A stretch of 64,000 bases of DNA from Polynucleobacter hirudinilacicola (GTDB taxonomy: Bacteria; Pseudomonadota; Gammaproteobacteria; Burkholderiales; Burkholderiaceae): contig NZ_NAIA01000003.1 in assembly GCF_002192535.1 (NCBI RefSeq), forward strand, positions 277,952 through 341,951. Direction: 5' to 3'. The notes beneath the pieces are model-generated. The model did no database searches, was not told the DNA's origin, and was given only the letters and a program-made list of their open reading frames with translations. This document shows, in pieces, positions 22,211 to 35,852 of the stretch (position 1 is the stretch's first letter; each line of letters opens with the position of its first letter). Both the position numbers and the translations under genes were made by a program.

Positions 22211-24070
22211 ATGAATCGCTACCCTCTCTGGAAATATCTAGTTATCGTCGTTGCCTTACTCATTGGCGGACTATATTCAATCCCGAATTTCTATGGTGAG
22301 GCTCCAGCGGTTCAAATCTCGTCCGCCAAACCAACCATCAAGGTTGATTTAGCGACACAAGCCCGCGTTGAAAAGATTTTGTCTGATGCCGATATCAGCA
22401 GCACTGGTATCTTCTTTGAAAATGCCAACAATATTGGCTCTATCAAGATTCGCTTCAACAACACCGACATTCAATTGCGTGCACGCGATCTATTGCAGCA
22501 AAAGATTAACGTCGATCAGAGCGACCCGAATTTCACGGTTGCCTTAAACCTTTTATCGAATACGCCAGATTGGTTAAATTCCATTAACGCCCTACCGATG
22601 CCTTTGGGTCTTGACTTGCGAGGTGGTGTTTACTTCCTGCTGCAGGTCGATATGAAGGGCGCGGTTCAAAAGAAGGTTACTTCTTTGGCAACTGATATTC
22701 GCTCACAATTACGCGATAAAAATATTCGCCACCAAGGCATTGAGCGTGGCGCAGATAGCATCACAATTAATTTTGGCAGCACTGCTGATGCTGATGCAGC
22801 TCGTGCGGTTTTACAATCAGCTCAACCAGAACTCACTTGGCAAGTAAGACCAACAGGCTTATCACCAAAATTAGTTGGTGAATTTAAACCAACTGCATTA
22901 AAAGAAATCCAAGATAATGCTGTTAAACAAAATATCGTCACGCTGAATAAGCGCGTGAATGAGTTGGCAGTTAAAGAGCCGGTGATTCAACAACAAGGTG
23001 CCGAACGCATTGTGGTGCAGTTACCTGGCGTTCAAGATACTGCACGTGCTAAAGATATTATTGGTCGTACGGCGACCCTAGAGTCTCGCTTAGCTGATCC
23101 ACTCATTTCTACAATTGGGATTGGCGAGACTCCACCTCCAGGCATGGATACCTTCCGTTTTGGGGAAAATCGTTTAGGCGTATTCAAGAAATCAGTTATC
23201 TTCAGTGGCGATCGCATTACTGATGCAAGTGCTGGCTTTGATCAAAATCAACGTCCCGCTGTAAACATCTCTCTCGATGCTGCGGGTGGCCGTGTCATGC
23301 AAGAAGTGACACGCGAGAATATTGGCAAGCCTATGGGCATGATTTTGTTTGAAAAAGGCAAGGGTGAAGTGTTGACCATTGCTACTATTCAAAGCGAATT
23401 TGGATCTAAGTTTCAGATTACAGGCCAGCCCACTACTGCTAGCGCCAATGACTTAGCCCTCTTATTACGCGCAGGTTCTTTGGCTGCGCCAATGGAAATT
23501 ATTGAAGAGCGCACCATCGGCCCAAGCCTAGGTGCGGAGAATATTGAGAAGGGCTTCAAGTCACTCTTGATTGGCTTTGGGGCAATTGCCATTTTCATGA
23601 TGGCTTACTACTTATTGTTTGGCACATTCTCAGTCATTGCATTGGCGGTGAACTTGCTCCTGCTGATTTCTGTGCTGTCGATGTTACAAGCCACACTCAC
23701 TTTGCCAGGAATCGCGGCGATGGCCCTAGCACTTGGTATGGCGATTGACTCCAACGTATTGATTAATGAACGTATTCGTGAAGAGCTACGCAACGGCGCA
23801 GCGCCACAAACTGCAATTGCAGTTGGCTTTGATAAAGCTTGGGCAACAATTTTGGATTCGAATGTGACAACTTTAATTGCTGGTCTAGCGCTCCTGGCAT
23901 TTGGCTCAGGTCCGATCAAAGGCTTTGCAGTGGTTCACTGCTTAGGTATTTTGACCTCAATGTTCTCGGCTGTCTTCTTCTCTCGCGGTCTTGTCAACCT
24001 CTGGTACGGCAGACACAAGAAGGTTCAAAAGCTCGCTATTGGCCAAGTTTGGCGACCACAGGAGAAATAA
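22211..24070 (+). CDS. secD: Protein translocase subunit SecD
   Basis: RND-type membrane protein that uses proton flow to pull translocating proteins into the periplasm. The 619-residue protein has an N-terminal helix, a large periplasmic P1 domain beginning after LGLDLRGGVYFLLQVD near residue 135, and five C-terminal helices with the conserved ALGMAIDSNVLINERIREE near residue 510. It sits 25 bases after yajC and three bases before secF. Confidence 0.96.
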   Translation: MNRYPLWKYLVIVVALLIGGLYSIPNFYGEAPAVQISSAKPTIKVDLATQARVEKILSDADISSTGIFFENANNIGSIKIRFNNTDIQLRARDLLQQKINVDQSDPNFTVALNLLSNTPDWLNSINALPMPLGLDLRGGVYFLLQVDMKGAVQKKVTSLATDIRSQLRDKNIRHQGIERGADSITINFGSTADADAARAVLQSAQPELTWQVRPTGLSPKLVGEFKPTALKEIQDNAVKQNIVTLNKRVNELAVKEPVIQQQGAERIVVQLPGVQDTARAKDIIGRTATLESRLADPLISTIGIGETPPPGMDTFRFGENRLGVFKKSVIFSGDRITDASAGFDQNQRPAVNISLDAAGGRVMQEVTRENIGKPMGMILFEKGKGEVLTIATIQSEFGSKFQITGQPTTASANDLALLLRAGSLAAPMEIIEERTIGPSLGAENIEKGFKSLLIGFGAIAIFMMAYYLLFGTFSVIALAVNLLLLISVLSMLQATLTLPGIAAMALALGMAIDSNVLINERIREELRNGAAPQTAIAVGFDKAWATILDSNVTTLIAGLALLAFGSGPIKGFAVVHCLGILTSMFSAVFFSRGLVNLWYGRHKKVQKLAIGQVWRPQEK

Positions 24071-24073
24071 GCT

Positions 24074-25048
24074 ATGGAATTTTTCCGGATCAAAAAAGAT
24101 ATCCCCTTTATGCGCCATGCATTGGCGCTCAATGCGATTTCTTTAATCACCTTTTTAGCTGCAGTCTTCTTTCTATGGCACAACGGCTTACACCTCTCGA
24201 TTGAGTTCACTGGTGGTACGGTTATGGAGGTGAGTTACCCTCAAGCTGCTCCACTAGACTCTATTCGCGCAAAGGTTGAGAAGTTAGGTTATGCAGATAC
24301 GCAGATTCAGAACTTTGGCAGCTCACGCGACATCATGATTCGCCTGCCTTTACAAAAAGATACTGAAGGCAAACTCATTTCTTCTGCAGACCAAAGCGCA
24401 GCGGTAATGCAGGCGCTTGAGCCTGCTAGCAGTGGCGCCAAATTGCAACGCGTAGAGTTCGTTGGTCCTCAGGTGGGTGAAGAGCTGGCCTTAGACGGCT
24501 TGAAGGCCTTAATTTTTGTGATTATCGGTATTGTGATTTACCTCTCTTTCCGCTTTGAGTGGAAATTTGCTCTAGCGGGCATCATTGCTAACTTGCACGA
24601 CATCGTGATCATCTTAGGTTTCTTTGCTTTCTTCCAGTGGGAGTTCTCACTCTCAGTCTTGGCAGCAGTCTTGGCGGTACTGGGTTACTCCGTTAACGAA
24701 TCCGTGGTGATCTTTGACCGTATTCGCGAAAATTTCCGTAAGTACCGCAAGATGAATACCCGCGAAATTATTGACAATGCAATTACCAGCACAATCAGTC
24801 GCACTGTGATTACTCACGGTAGCACTGAGATGATGGTTTTAGCTATGCTGATTTTTGGTGGCCCAACTCTCTTCTACTTTGCGCTAGCACTGACTATTGG
24901 TATTTTGTTTGGTATTTACTCTTCAGTATTCGTAGCTGCCGCTTTGGCCATGTGGCTTGGAGTAACGCGTGAAGATTTGGCGAAGAGTGACAAAAAACCA
25001 GATGACAACGCTCGGAATGACGACCCGAATTTCGGAGCGCGTGTTTAA
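24074..25048 (+). CDS. secF: Protein translocase subunit SecF
   Basis: Partner of SecD in the secretion motor. The 324-residue protein has an N-terminal helix, the FTGGTVMEV motif near residue 44, and a C-terminal helix bundle with LGYSVNESVVIFDRIRENF near residue 206. The C-terminus is a polar tail. It is convergent with waaA; an inverted repeat overlaps both stop codons. Confidence 0.96.
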   Translation: MEFFRIKKDIPFMRHALALNAISLITFLAAVFFLWHNGLHLSIEFTGGTVMEVSYPQAAPLDSIRAKVEKLGYADTQIQNFGSSRDIMIRLPLQKDTEGKLISSADQSAAVMQALEPASSGAKLQRVEFVGPQVGEELALDGLKALIFVIIGIVIYLSFRFEWKFALAGIIANLHDIVIILGFFAFFQWEFSLSVLAAVLAVLGYSVNESVVIFDRIRENFRKYRKMNTREIIDNAITSTISRTVITHGSTEMMVLAMLIFGGPTLFYFALALTIGILFGIYSSVFVAAALAMWLGVTREDLAKSDKKPDDNARNDDPNFGARV

Positions 25049-25059
25049 GTCAGTCAGAC

Positions 25060-25063
<4 letters not shown>
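25045..25063. terminator. Possible bidirectional hairpin between secF and waaA
   Basis: TTAAGTC and GACTTAA pair as seven bases around the loop AGTCA. The stem contains the stop codons of both convergent genes. T runs are short on both sides, so it is only a weak terminator candidate. Confidence 0.4.
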
Positions 25064-27854
<2,791 letters not shown>

Positions 27855-27879
27855 TTAAGCAGACCTCCATTAGGATGGC

Positions 27880-27885
27880 TATACT
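27880..27885 (+). promoter_or_regulatory. -10 box of the glutathione S-transferase gene
   Basis: TATACT (5/6 match) is followed by ATCCCTT and then ATG at 27893. The seven-base distance predicts transcription from the start codon. No Shine-Dalgarno is present. No clear -35 is visible. Confidence 0.5.
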
Positions 27886-27892
27886 ATCCCTT

Positions 27893-28507
27893 ATGAAACT
27901 TATCGGATCCCTCACTAGCCCCTATGTACGTAAGGTACGCATCGTTTTTTCAGAGAAAAAGGTTGATGTTGACCTTCAATTAGAGAACGTTTGGGCCGCA
28001 GACACCAAAATTGCCATTTCCAACCCCTTGGGGAAGGTTCCCTGCCTCATTCTGGAAGATGGTGAGTCACTCTATGACTCTCGCGTTATCGCGGAATACG
28101 CTGATGCCCTCAGCCCAGTCAGCAAGCTCATACCCGCTGACAGCCGGGAGCGCGCGAGCGTGAAAACCTGGGAAGCCCTGGCTGACGGAATCACAGATGC
28201 TGGCATTTTGGCCCGCCTCGAGCGCACATGGCGCCCTGCTGAAGAGCAAAGCTCAGCTTGGGTTGATCGCCAAATGGGCAAGATTCAAAACTCACTTCGT
28301 CAAATGTCTGAGATCTTGGGTGAGAATGCTTGGTGCCACGGCAACCAAATGACGCTTGCTGATATTGCAACAGGTTGTGCACTTGGTTGGTTATTGCTCC
28401 GTTTCCCAGATGTGAAATGGCAGACTCAATATCCAAACTTAGATCGTCTCTATCAAAAATTATTGCAGCGACCTTCGTTTATAGAAACTGAACCGCCAGC
28501 AGCTTAA
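27893..28507 (+). CDS. Glutathione S-transferase family protein
   Basis: A 204-residue two-domain GST. The N-terminal thioredoxin-like half begins with the motif MKLIGSLTSPYVRKVRI, contains the conserved cis-proline region NPLGKVPCLILEDGE and the GSH-binding LYDSRVIAEY; the C-terminal half is helical with MTLADIATGCALGWL. The track starts it at 27842, but family members start with MKLI..., and the ATG at 27893 sits seven bases after a good -10 box. It is divergent from purB. A stringent-starvation-like role cannot be excluded, and the substrate is unknown. Confidence 0.9.
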   Translation: MKLIGSLTSPYVRKVRIVFSEKKVDVDLQLENVWAADTKIAISNPLGKVPCLILEDGESLYDSRVIAEYADALSPVSKLIPADSRERASVKTWEALADGITDAGILARLERTWRPAEEQSSAWVDRQMGKIQNSLRQMSEILGENAWCHGNQMTLADIATGCALGWLLLRFPDVKWQTQYPNLDRLYQKLLQRPSFIETEPPAA

Positions 28508-28532
28508 TGCGGATTTAAAAAATTGATTTGGG

Positions 28533-29645
28533 CTAAGCAGAAATAATTCCGCCGCCCAAACAAATATCACCGTCATATAAAACGGCTGATTGCCCTGGCG
28601 TTACTGCCCATTGCGTATCCGGAAATCCTAACGCAAATGTAAGATCGCCTGCGCTTGCAGTTAAAGTGCATGCAGAGTCTGCTTGACGATAACGAGTCTT
28701 CGCAGAATAGTTCCCAGAGGCTGGGGGGCTACCAGCAATCCAGCTCGCATCAATAGCCTCTAGGTTCTTGGCCAGCAGCCACGGGTGTTCATGGCCCTGA
28801 GCCACATACAGTGTGTTATTCGCCATATCCTTGCGTGCCACATACCAAGCATCACCATTGCCATCCTGGCTGCCACCCAAACCAATCCCCTTACGCTGCC
28901 CCAAAGTGAAAAAGGCTAAGCCCATATGCTCGCCGACAGTCTTGCCATCCGGGGTTTTAATGGGTCCTGGTGTACGAGGCAAATAACGGTTCAAGAATTC
29001 TCTAAAGGGACGTTCGCCAATAAAACAAATTCCGGTGCTATCTTTTTTCCGTGCATTGTGTAAACCAATTTTTTCAGCAATGGTGCGCACTTCAGTTTTC
29101 GGAATCTCTCCCAGCGGAAATAAAACATTAGCTAATTGCTGTTGCGTCAAGCGGTGCAAAAAATAACTCTGGTCTTTACTAGAATCCAGCGCTTTTAATA
29201 ATTGCACTTTTCCACCCTCATGGCGGACCCTAGCATAGTGCCCAGTAGCAATTGCATCAGCACCCAAACTCATGGCGTGATCCAAGAAGGCTTTGAACTT
29301 AATCTCAGCATTGCACAGAACATCGGGATTTGGGGTTCGCCCTGCAGCGTATTCACGCAAAAACTCAGCAAATACGCGTTCGCGGTATTCAGCAGCAAAA
29401 TTGACTGCCTCAACGTCAATACCGATGAGATCAGCTACGGAGACGACATCAAGCCAATCCTGGCGGGCTGAACAATATTCATCGTTATCGTCATCCTCCC
29501 AATTCTTCATAAAAAGGCCGATAACTTCATAACCCTGCTCTTTGAGCATCCAGGCTGCTACGGACGAATCTACCCCTCCAGACATGCCGATAACGACTTT
29601 TCTGGGCTTTTTAAGGGGGGGTACCGAACAATTAGGCTGACTCAT
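28533..29645 (-). CDS. mnmA: tRNA-specific 2-thiouridylase MnmA
   Basis: Thiolates uridine 34 of tRNA-Lys, -Glu and -Gln. The 370-residue protein has the PP-loop [13 protein letters not shown] near residue 22, the first catalytic Cys in [14 protein letters not shown] near residue 111 and the second in [17 protein letters not shown] near residue 210. The leader is T-rich with no evident Shine-Dalgarno. It is divergent from pntA across 179 bases that contain no gene. Confidence 0.95.
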   Translation of the reverse strand: MSQPNCSVPPLKKPRKVVIGMSGGVDSSVAAWMLKEQGYEVIGLFMKNWEDDDNDEYCSARQDWLDVVSVADLIGIDVEAVNFAAEYRERVFAEFLREYAAGRTPNPDVLCNAEIKFKAFLDHAMSLGADAIATGHYARVRHEGGKVQLLKALDSSKDQSYFLHRLTQQQLANVLFPLGEIPKTEVRTIAEKIGLHNARKKDSTGICFIGERPFREFLNRYLPRTPGPIKTPDGKTVGEHMGLAFFTLGQRKGIGLGGSQDGNGDAWYVARKDMANNTLYVAQGHEHPWLLAKNLEAIDASWIAGSPPASGNYSAKTRYRQADSACTLTASAGDLTFALGFPDTQWAVTPGQSAVLYDGDICLGGGIISA

Positions 29646-29824
29646 TAAAAAAATGCGAGAATACTCTATAGACAGATTAACCCCATTGTAGAAGTCTCAA
29701 CCAGACTTCGCATGATTTTAGGCAAAACCATAGCCGGCAGACCTTGGGGCTCAGTAAATAGGTAAAACCTAGCCTGTTTATCTTTAAAATAGACTTTTAA
29801 AATTTTTGCTTTTGGAGACATGCC

Positions 29825-30958
29825 ATGCGCATAGGAGTGCCGCTGGAAACAAGGCCTGGGGAAACTCGAGTAGCCGCCACACCAGAAACCGTAAAAAAAC
29901 TGATTAGCCAAGGTCATAGCGTCGTCATTCAAAAAGACGCCGGCGTCCACGCAAGTCAACCAGACTCCGCATACGAAGCTGTAGGTGCTTCTGTTGGCAG
30001 CGCAGCTGACGCATTTGGAGCAGAAATTGTTCTCAAAGTGCGTGCGCCCGAAGCAGCTGAACTCAAACAAATTAAATCTGGCAGCGTGCTCATTGGCATG
30101 CTCGATCCATTTGATAACGACAATATTGCTGCAATGGCAGCGCAAGGCGTAACAGCATTCTCATTAGAAGCTGCTCCTCGCACAACTCGCGCCCAAAGTA
30201 TGGATGTACTGTCATCGCAAGCAAACATTGCCGGCTACAAAGCTGTCATGATTGCTGCTAATGAGTATCAACGCTTTATGCCAATGCTCATGACTGCAGC
30301 AGGAACTGTCAAAGCAGCGCGCGTACTCATCTTGGGTGCCGGTGTTGCAGGCTTGCAAGCTATTGCTACCGCCAAGCGCTTAGGCGCTGTGATTGAAGCA
30401 TCTGACGTTCGCCCAGCCGCTAAAGAGCAAATTGAATCTTTGGGTGCTAAGTTTGTTGATGTGCCTTACGAAACTGACGAAGAACGCGAAATCGCTCAAG
30501 GCGTTGGCGGCTATGCGCGCCCAATGCCAGAGGCTTGGATGAAGCGTCAAGCAGCCTTAGTTGCTGAACGCGCTCAGCAAGCTGACATTGTCATTACCAC
30601 TGCTTTGATTCCAGGCCGCAAGCCACCAGTCTTATTGCATAGTGACACTGTTACTAATATGAAACCTGGCTCTATCGTGATTGATATTGCTGCTGGTCGT
30701 GGTGATAACGGCTCCGGTAACTGTCCACTGACTCAAGCTGACAAGATTGTTCAAGTCAATGGCGTCAAGATTGTGGGCTACACCAACCTTGCTAGCATGG
30801 TTGCAGCAGATGCGTCAGCACTTTATTCACGTAACTTGATCGACTTCATGAAACTCATTGTTGATAAAGATGCTAAATTGCTCATCCCTACTGATGACGA
30901 TATCGTTACTGCCTGCTTAATGTGTCGCGATGGTCAAGCCGTCCGCAAAAACTCATAG
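29825..30958 (+). CDS. pntA: Proton-translocating NAD(P) transhydrogenase subunit alpha, part 1 (NAD-binding domain)
   Basis: Domain I of the membrane transhydrogenase that uses the proton gradient to make NADPH. The 377-residue protein begins MRIGVPLETRPGETRVAATP and has the NAD-binding GAGVAGLQAIATAKRLGA near residue 170. It stops before the membrane part, which is encoded by the next gene; this split form is known in Rhodospirillum and many beta- and alphaproteobacteria. GGAGA seven bases before the ATG is a good Shine-Dalgarno. Confidence 0.95.
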   Translation: MRIGVPLETRPGETRVAATPETVKKLISQGHSVVIQKDAGVHASQPDSAYEAVGASVGSAADAFGAEIVLKVRAPEAAELKQIKSGSVLIGMLDPFDNDNIAAMAAQGVTAFSLEAAPRTTRAQSMDVLSSQANIAGYKAVMIAANEYQRFMPMLMTAAGTVKAARVLILGAGVAGLQAIATAKRLGAVIEASDVRPAAKEQIESLGAKFVDVPYETDEEREIAQGVGGYARPMPEAWMKRQAALVAERAQQADIVITTALIPGRKPPVLLHSDTVTNMKPGSIVIDIAAGRGDNGSGNCPLTQADKIVQVNGVKIVGYTNLASMVAADASALYSRNLIDFMKLIVDKDAKLLIPTDDDIVTACLMCRDGQAVRKNS

Positions 30959-30983
30959 AACAAATTTAGACTAAGGAAATATC

Positions 30984-31322
30984 ATGGATCTCGCTGCTTT
31001 TCAAAGCATCCTCACAGTCCAAAACATCACTGTGTTTGTGTTAGCCATTTTTGTTGGCTACCACGTGGTTTGGAACGTTACTCCAGCATTGCATACCCCT
31101 CTGATGGCGGTTACTAATGCCATCTCCGGCATCATCATTGTTGGCGCACTCTTGCAAACCGAAGTCATTGGCGGCGATGAGATCACTCTCACCAGCATTA
31201 TTGGCGCTGTTGCAGTATTCCTGGCTTCCATCAATATTTTTGGTGGCTTTATGGTCACCCGTCGCATGCTGGAGATGTTCAAGAAGAAGGCTCCTAAAGC
31301 AGATTCGGCTGGAACCAAATAA
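30984..31322 (+). CDS. NAD(P) transhydrogenase subunit alpha, part 2 (membrane part)
   Basis: A 112-residue membrane protein with about three helices, corresponding to the C-terminal membrane segment of E. coli PntA. It contains [20 protein letters not shown] near residue 36, the conserved first proton-channel helix. It lies between the NAD-binding alpha subunit and pntB and is co-transcribed with them. The normal split arrangement, not a frameshift: it has its own Shine-Dalgarno (AAGGA) and ATG. Confidence 0.95.
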   Translation: MDLAAFQSILTVQNITVFVLAIFVGYHVVWNVTPALHTPLMAVTNAISGIIIVGALLQTEVIGGDEITLTSIIGAVAVFLASINIFGGFMVTRRMLEMFKKKAPKADSAGTK

Positions 31323-31364
31323 AACGAGAACAAGATCCTCATAGAGATTTAAAGAGACCAAATA

Positions 31365-32732
31365 ATGTCAAACATAACTGCAATTTCCTATCTCATTTCA
31401 TCGGTGTTGTTCATCCTCGCTTTGCGTGGACTTTCTTCACCAACTACTTCACGCCAAGGCAATACTTTCGGCATGATTGGTATGCTCCTAGCAGTCATTA
31501 CCACCTTCCTGATTCCTGACTTTAAGCCAGTCTTTTCGCTGATCATCGCTGCAATTGTTGGCGGCGCAATTATCGGTACGATTGCTGCTAAACGCGTGCA
31601 GATGACTAAGATGCCGGAGCTCGTTGCTTTGATGCACTCGTTTGTTGGTTTATCAGCAGTATTAATTGCGATTGCTGCAGTATTTAATCCTGCACAAGCC
31701 CATACTGGCGCCCAAAAGATTGAACTATTCATTGGCGCATTTATTGGCGCAATTACCTTTACTGCCTCTGTGATTGCTTTCGGCAAATTGTCTGGCAAGG
31801 TCAGCGGTAAGCCAGTTACCTTCTCTGGTCAGCACTTACTGAACTTGATCTTAGCGATTTCGATGGTTGGTGCAGGCATTGCTTATTACATGGGCGATAG
31901 CCACGCAGCCTTCTTGGCCATGTGTGCAATTGCTTTGGTATTAGGTATTACTTTGATCATCCCAATTGGTGGCGCTGATATGCCAGTTGTGGTTTCTATG
32001 CTCAACAGTTACTCCGGTTGGGCTGCTGCGGGTATTGGTTTCACATTGAACAACCCTGTATTAATTATTGCTGGCGCTTGCGTAGGCTCTTCAGGTGCGA
32101 TTCTTTCTTACATCATGTGTAAGGCTATGAATCGCTCAATCGTTGCCGTTCTGCTTGGCGGATTCGGTGCTGAAGCTGCTGCTGGCGGAGCCGATGATGG
32201 CGCTCCTAAGAACTACAAAACTGGCTCCCCAGAAGATGCTGCCTTCCTCATGGAAAACGCAGACACAGTCATCATTGTTCCTGGTTATGGATTAGCAGTT
32301 GCCCGTGCCCAGCATGCTCTGAAAGAGTTAACTGAAAAACTGACTCATCATGGTGTCACCGTAAAGTATGCGATTCACCCAGTTGCAGGTCGTATGCCTG
32401 GTCATATGAACGTACTCTTGGCTGAAGCTGAAGTTCCTTACGATCAAGTGTTTGAGATGGAAGACATCAATAGTGACTTTGGTCAAGCTGACGTAGTGTT
32501 AGTGCTTGGCGCTAACGACGTGGTGAACCCAGCGGCACGCACTCCAGGCAGCCCAATCTTTGGTATGCCAATCCTGGAAGCATTCAAAGCCAAAACGATC
32601 ATCGTTAACAAGCGCTCAATGGCTGCAGGTTATGCTGGTCTGGATAATGAACTCTTCTACATGGATAAAACCATGATGGTCTTCGGTGATGCGAAGAAAG
32701 TAGTTGAGGATATGGTCAAGGCTGTGGAGTAA
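31365..32732 (+). CDS. pntB: NAD(P) transhydrogenase subunit beta
   Basis: Membrane and NADP-binding subunit. The 455-residue protein has nine or so N-terminal helices, then the NADP-binding domain III with VIIVPGYGLAVARAQHAL near residue 302, HPVAGRMPGHMNVLLAEA near residue 340, GANDVVNPAA near residue 385 and the terminal KRSMAAGYAGLDNELFY. Last gene of the pnt operon, closed by a strong terminator 26 bases later. Confidence 0.96.
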   Translation: MSNITAISYLISSVLFILALRGLSSPTTSRQGNTFGMIGMLLAVITTFLIPDFKPVFSLIIAAIVGGAIIGTIAAKRVQMTKMPELVALMHSFVGLSAVLIAIAAVFNPAQAHTGAQKIELFIGAFIGAITFTASVIAFGKLSGKVSGKPVTFSGQHLLNLILAISMVGAGIAYYMGDSHAAFLAMCAIALVLGITLIIPIGGADMPVVVSMLNSYSGWAAAGIGFTLNNPVLIIAGACVGSSGAILSYIMCKAMNRSIVAVLLGGFGAEAAAGGADDGAPKNYKTGSPEDAAFLMENADTVIIVPGYGLAVARAQHALKELTEKLTHHGVTVKYAIHPVAGRMPGHMNVLLAEAEVPYDQVFEMEDINSDFGQADVVLVLGANDVVNPAARTPGSPIFGMPILEAFKAKTIIVNKRSMAAGYAGLDNELFYMDKTMMVFGDAKKVVEDMVKAVE

Positions 32733-32757
32733 AAGAGTGATCTTTTAAACTCATTAA

Positions 32758-32781
32758 AGACCGCCTTCGGGCGGTTTTTTA
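32758..32781 (+). terminator. Intrinsic terminator of the pnt operon
   Basis: GACCGCC-TTCG-GGCGGT followed by a run of six T residues. The UUCG tetraloop and GC stem are typical of an efficient intrinsic terminator. Confidence 0.9.
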
Positions 32782-32795
32782 TTCACTGCTATTTC

Positions 32796-33491
32796 TTAAC
32801 GCCTTTGGTAACTATTGGCGAGGTTATCTTGCAAAACATGGGCGATACCATTTGCGATCAAAGATAAATCTTTATCCAGCACTCTGCTTTGATATATCCA
32901 GCCTGAAGGTAGCTTGAGTTGTTTTTCCAAATCCGGAAGATCCTCGATCATCAGACTGGGATTGACGATTTGCGAGTAGGACTGCATGACATAAATCTCT
33001 CCCGCGGGAGAAGTGAGCTCATAGATCGAGCTACCTGCCTTATAAACAAAATTAGTAGTACGGTTAATTTGATTGGGCATGAAATGCTTGCTACCCAGTA
33101 TTTGTTTCAAGAGCCCTAGCTCAATTGTTGCCCTTAAGTTCATTTCCATACCGCTAAAAGACTCTTTAACATTATTAACAGTAGCGCCAGCTGCATGAAT
33201 CTCATCCATCACCCAATAACGCGGGCCGTTTAACAACGCAAAAGATGCGTCGTACTTACTCGTTATAGATTCCTTGGTAATTGCCTTCCATTGCTCCTCA
33301 GGGCATAAATTAAGACCCTGCGTATTAAAAACTTTGACCTCCAAACTCAGCCAGTGACGTTTACCGTAGAGGATCTCGCAATAGCGTTGGTTCCGAAGAT
33401 TAGAAACACTTTTTTCAAAGATTGGTTGTGCATTAACAATTCCAGCACCGAGGCAGATAGCAATCAAAAGCAATGAATAGATTTTTTTCAT
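32796..33491 (-). CDS. Secreted protein of unknown function
   Basis: A 231-residue protein with a clear signal peptide (MKKIYSLLLIAICLGAGIVNA, cleavage expected near residue 21). The mature part has no motif I recognise; it contains one pair of early cysteines (RYCEILYGKRH and NLCPEEQ) that could form a disulfide, and repeated aromatic residues. It is a single gene between the pnt terminator and the groEL terminator. Likely periplasmic; a surfactant- or lipoprotein-like role would be guesswork. An extended -10 (TGTTACAGT) lies six bases before the ATG. Confidence 0.8.
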   Translation of the reverse strand: MKKIYSLLLIAICLGAGIVNAQPIFEKSVSNLRNQRYCEILYGKRHWLSLEVKVFNTQGLNLCPEEQWKAITKESITSKYDASFALLNGPRYWVMDEIHAAGATVNNVKESFSGMEMNLRATIELGLLKQILGSKHFMPNQINRTTNFVYKAGSSIYELTSPAGEIYVMQSYSQIVNPSLMIEDLPDLEKQLKLPSGWIYQSRVLDKDLSLIANGIAHVLQDNLANSYQRR

Positions 33492-33497
33492 TAACCT

Positions 33498-33506
33498 ACT
33501 GTAACA
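33498..33506 (-). promoter_or_regulatory. Extended -10 promoter candidate of the secreted protein gene
   Basis: On the minus strand TG-T-TACAGT reads as an extended -10 element, followed by AGGTTA and ATG at 33491. It sits immediately after the groEL terminator T run, so the two elements abut. Confidence 0.4.
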
Positions 33507-33541
33507 AATAAAAAACGCCTGGTCTTGTGAACCAGGCGCTT
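33505..33541 (-). terminator. Intrinsic terminator of groESL
   Basis: An eight-base-pair stem (33516-33523 with 33531-33538, ACCAGGCG/CGCCTGGT) with a seven-base loop is followed on the minus strand by GTTTTTTATTT. It lies about 35-60 bases after the groEL stop codon. Confidence 0.85.
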
Positions 33542-33574
33542 TAGTTTCTTCAGCGAGAAGCTGGAGAGAGGCTA

Positions 33575-35242
<1,668 letters not shown>

Positions 35243-35255
35243 TTAAGTACCGAAA

Positions 35256-35546
35256 TTACTTCTGTACAACAGCCATGATGTCTTCTTCGCGCATTACGAG
35301 AAGTTCATCGCCATCGACCTTAACTGTTTGACCAGCATATTTGCCAAATAACACGCGATCGCCAACTTTGACGTCAGGTGCATTTAATTTACCGCTGTCA
35401 TCGCGCTTGCCTGGGCCTACTGCCAATACTTCACCTTGATCAGGTTTTTCTGCAGCAGCGTCAGGAATGATGATTCCGGAAGCAGTTTTTGATTCTTGAT
35501 CTAAACGCTTGATGATTACGCGATCATGTAAGGGACGCAAATTCAT
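35256..35546 (-). CDS. groES: Co-chaperonin GroES
   Basis: The 96-residue lid of GroEL. It begins [16 protein letters not shown] and has the mobile loop region [21 protein letters not shown] (residues 17-37). AGGAGA precedes the ATG. First gene of the groESL operon, with an approximately 130-base leader downstream of a CIRCE operator and a strong promoter. Confidence 0.97.
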   Translation of the reverse strand: MNLRPLHDRVIIKRLDQESKTASGIIIPDAAAEKPDQGEVLAVGPGKRDDSGKLNAPDVKVGDRVLFGKYAGQTVKVDGDELLVMREEDIMAVVQK

Positions 35547-35655
35547 CTCTTCTCCTATGTTAGTAAGTGTTAACTATTTAAATATCTATATAAATCAATG
35601 CTTTATAATCTCTTCACGTGAAAACTAAGGGCTATTTACTGCTAAATTAAGCTTT

Positions 35656-35682
35656 TTAGCACTCGCGTGTAGGGAGTGCTGA
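35656..35682 (-). promoter_or_regulatory. CIRCE operator (HrcA binding site) of groESL
   Basis: TTAGCACTC-N9-GAGTGCTGA matches the CIRCE consensus TTAGCACTC-N9-GAGTGCTAA in 17 of 18 arm bases. It lies between the predicted promoter and groES, starting at the -10 box, as in other bacteria where HrcA represses the operon until heat shock. The hrcA gene itself is not in this window. Confidence 0.92.
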
Positions 35683-35711
35683 TTATATAGGTCTGATTCC
35701 TGAGATTTCAA
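35682..35711 (-). promoter_or_regulatory. groESL promoter, sigma70-like with possible sigma32 overlap
   Basis: On the minus strand TTGAAA (35706-35711) and TATAAT (35682-35687) are 18 bases apart, a 5/6 and a 6/6 match to sigma70. The same -35 sits in CCCTTGAAA with CCTATATA about 14 bases later, which resembles a sigma32 heat-shock promoter. The operon may therefore be under dual control, by HrcA repression and by sigma32. Confidence 0.7.
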
Positions 35712-35810
35712 GGGCAGGAGCATAAATTCCTGAGAAATGGGCCCTTATTTATAATGGGGACAGGTTGGTAGGTCGATTCCTACAGATAAATCAGCCCAAA
35801 GCCCTTACCG

Positions 35811-35852
35811 CTCCAATCCGTCCTGCCTAGACTGGACAGTCACCGATTGGAG
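35811..35852 (+). promoter_or_regulatory. Inverted repeat covering the EAL gene ribosome binding site
   Basis: CTCCAATC (35811-35818) pairs perfectly with GATTGGAG (35845-35852), and an inner GTCC/GGAC pair (35820-35823 with 35834-35837) extends the fold. The right arm contains the GGAG that serves the start codon at 35860, so folding would hide the ribosome binding site. It is an RNA switch candidate of no class I recognise. Confidence 0.45.

Noticed and set aside
29666-30145. 159-residue minus-strand ORF in front of and inside pntA.
   Set aside because: It is antisense to the well-supported pntA frame and shows no recognisable domain; a shadow ORF.
30984-31322. Short pnt gene as a frameshifted fragment of pntA.
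   Set aside because: It has its own Shine-Dalgarno and start, and the split alpha subunit is a known natural arrangement.
35768-35783. GTAGG-TCGATT-CCTAC resembles a tRNA T-arm, suggesting a tRNA or tmRNA remnant.
   Set aside because: The loop has six bases, not seven, and no acceptor, D arm or anticodon stem is found around it. It is kept only as part of the EAL leader.
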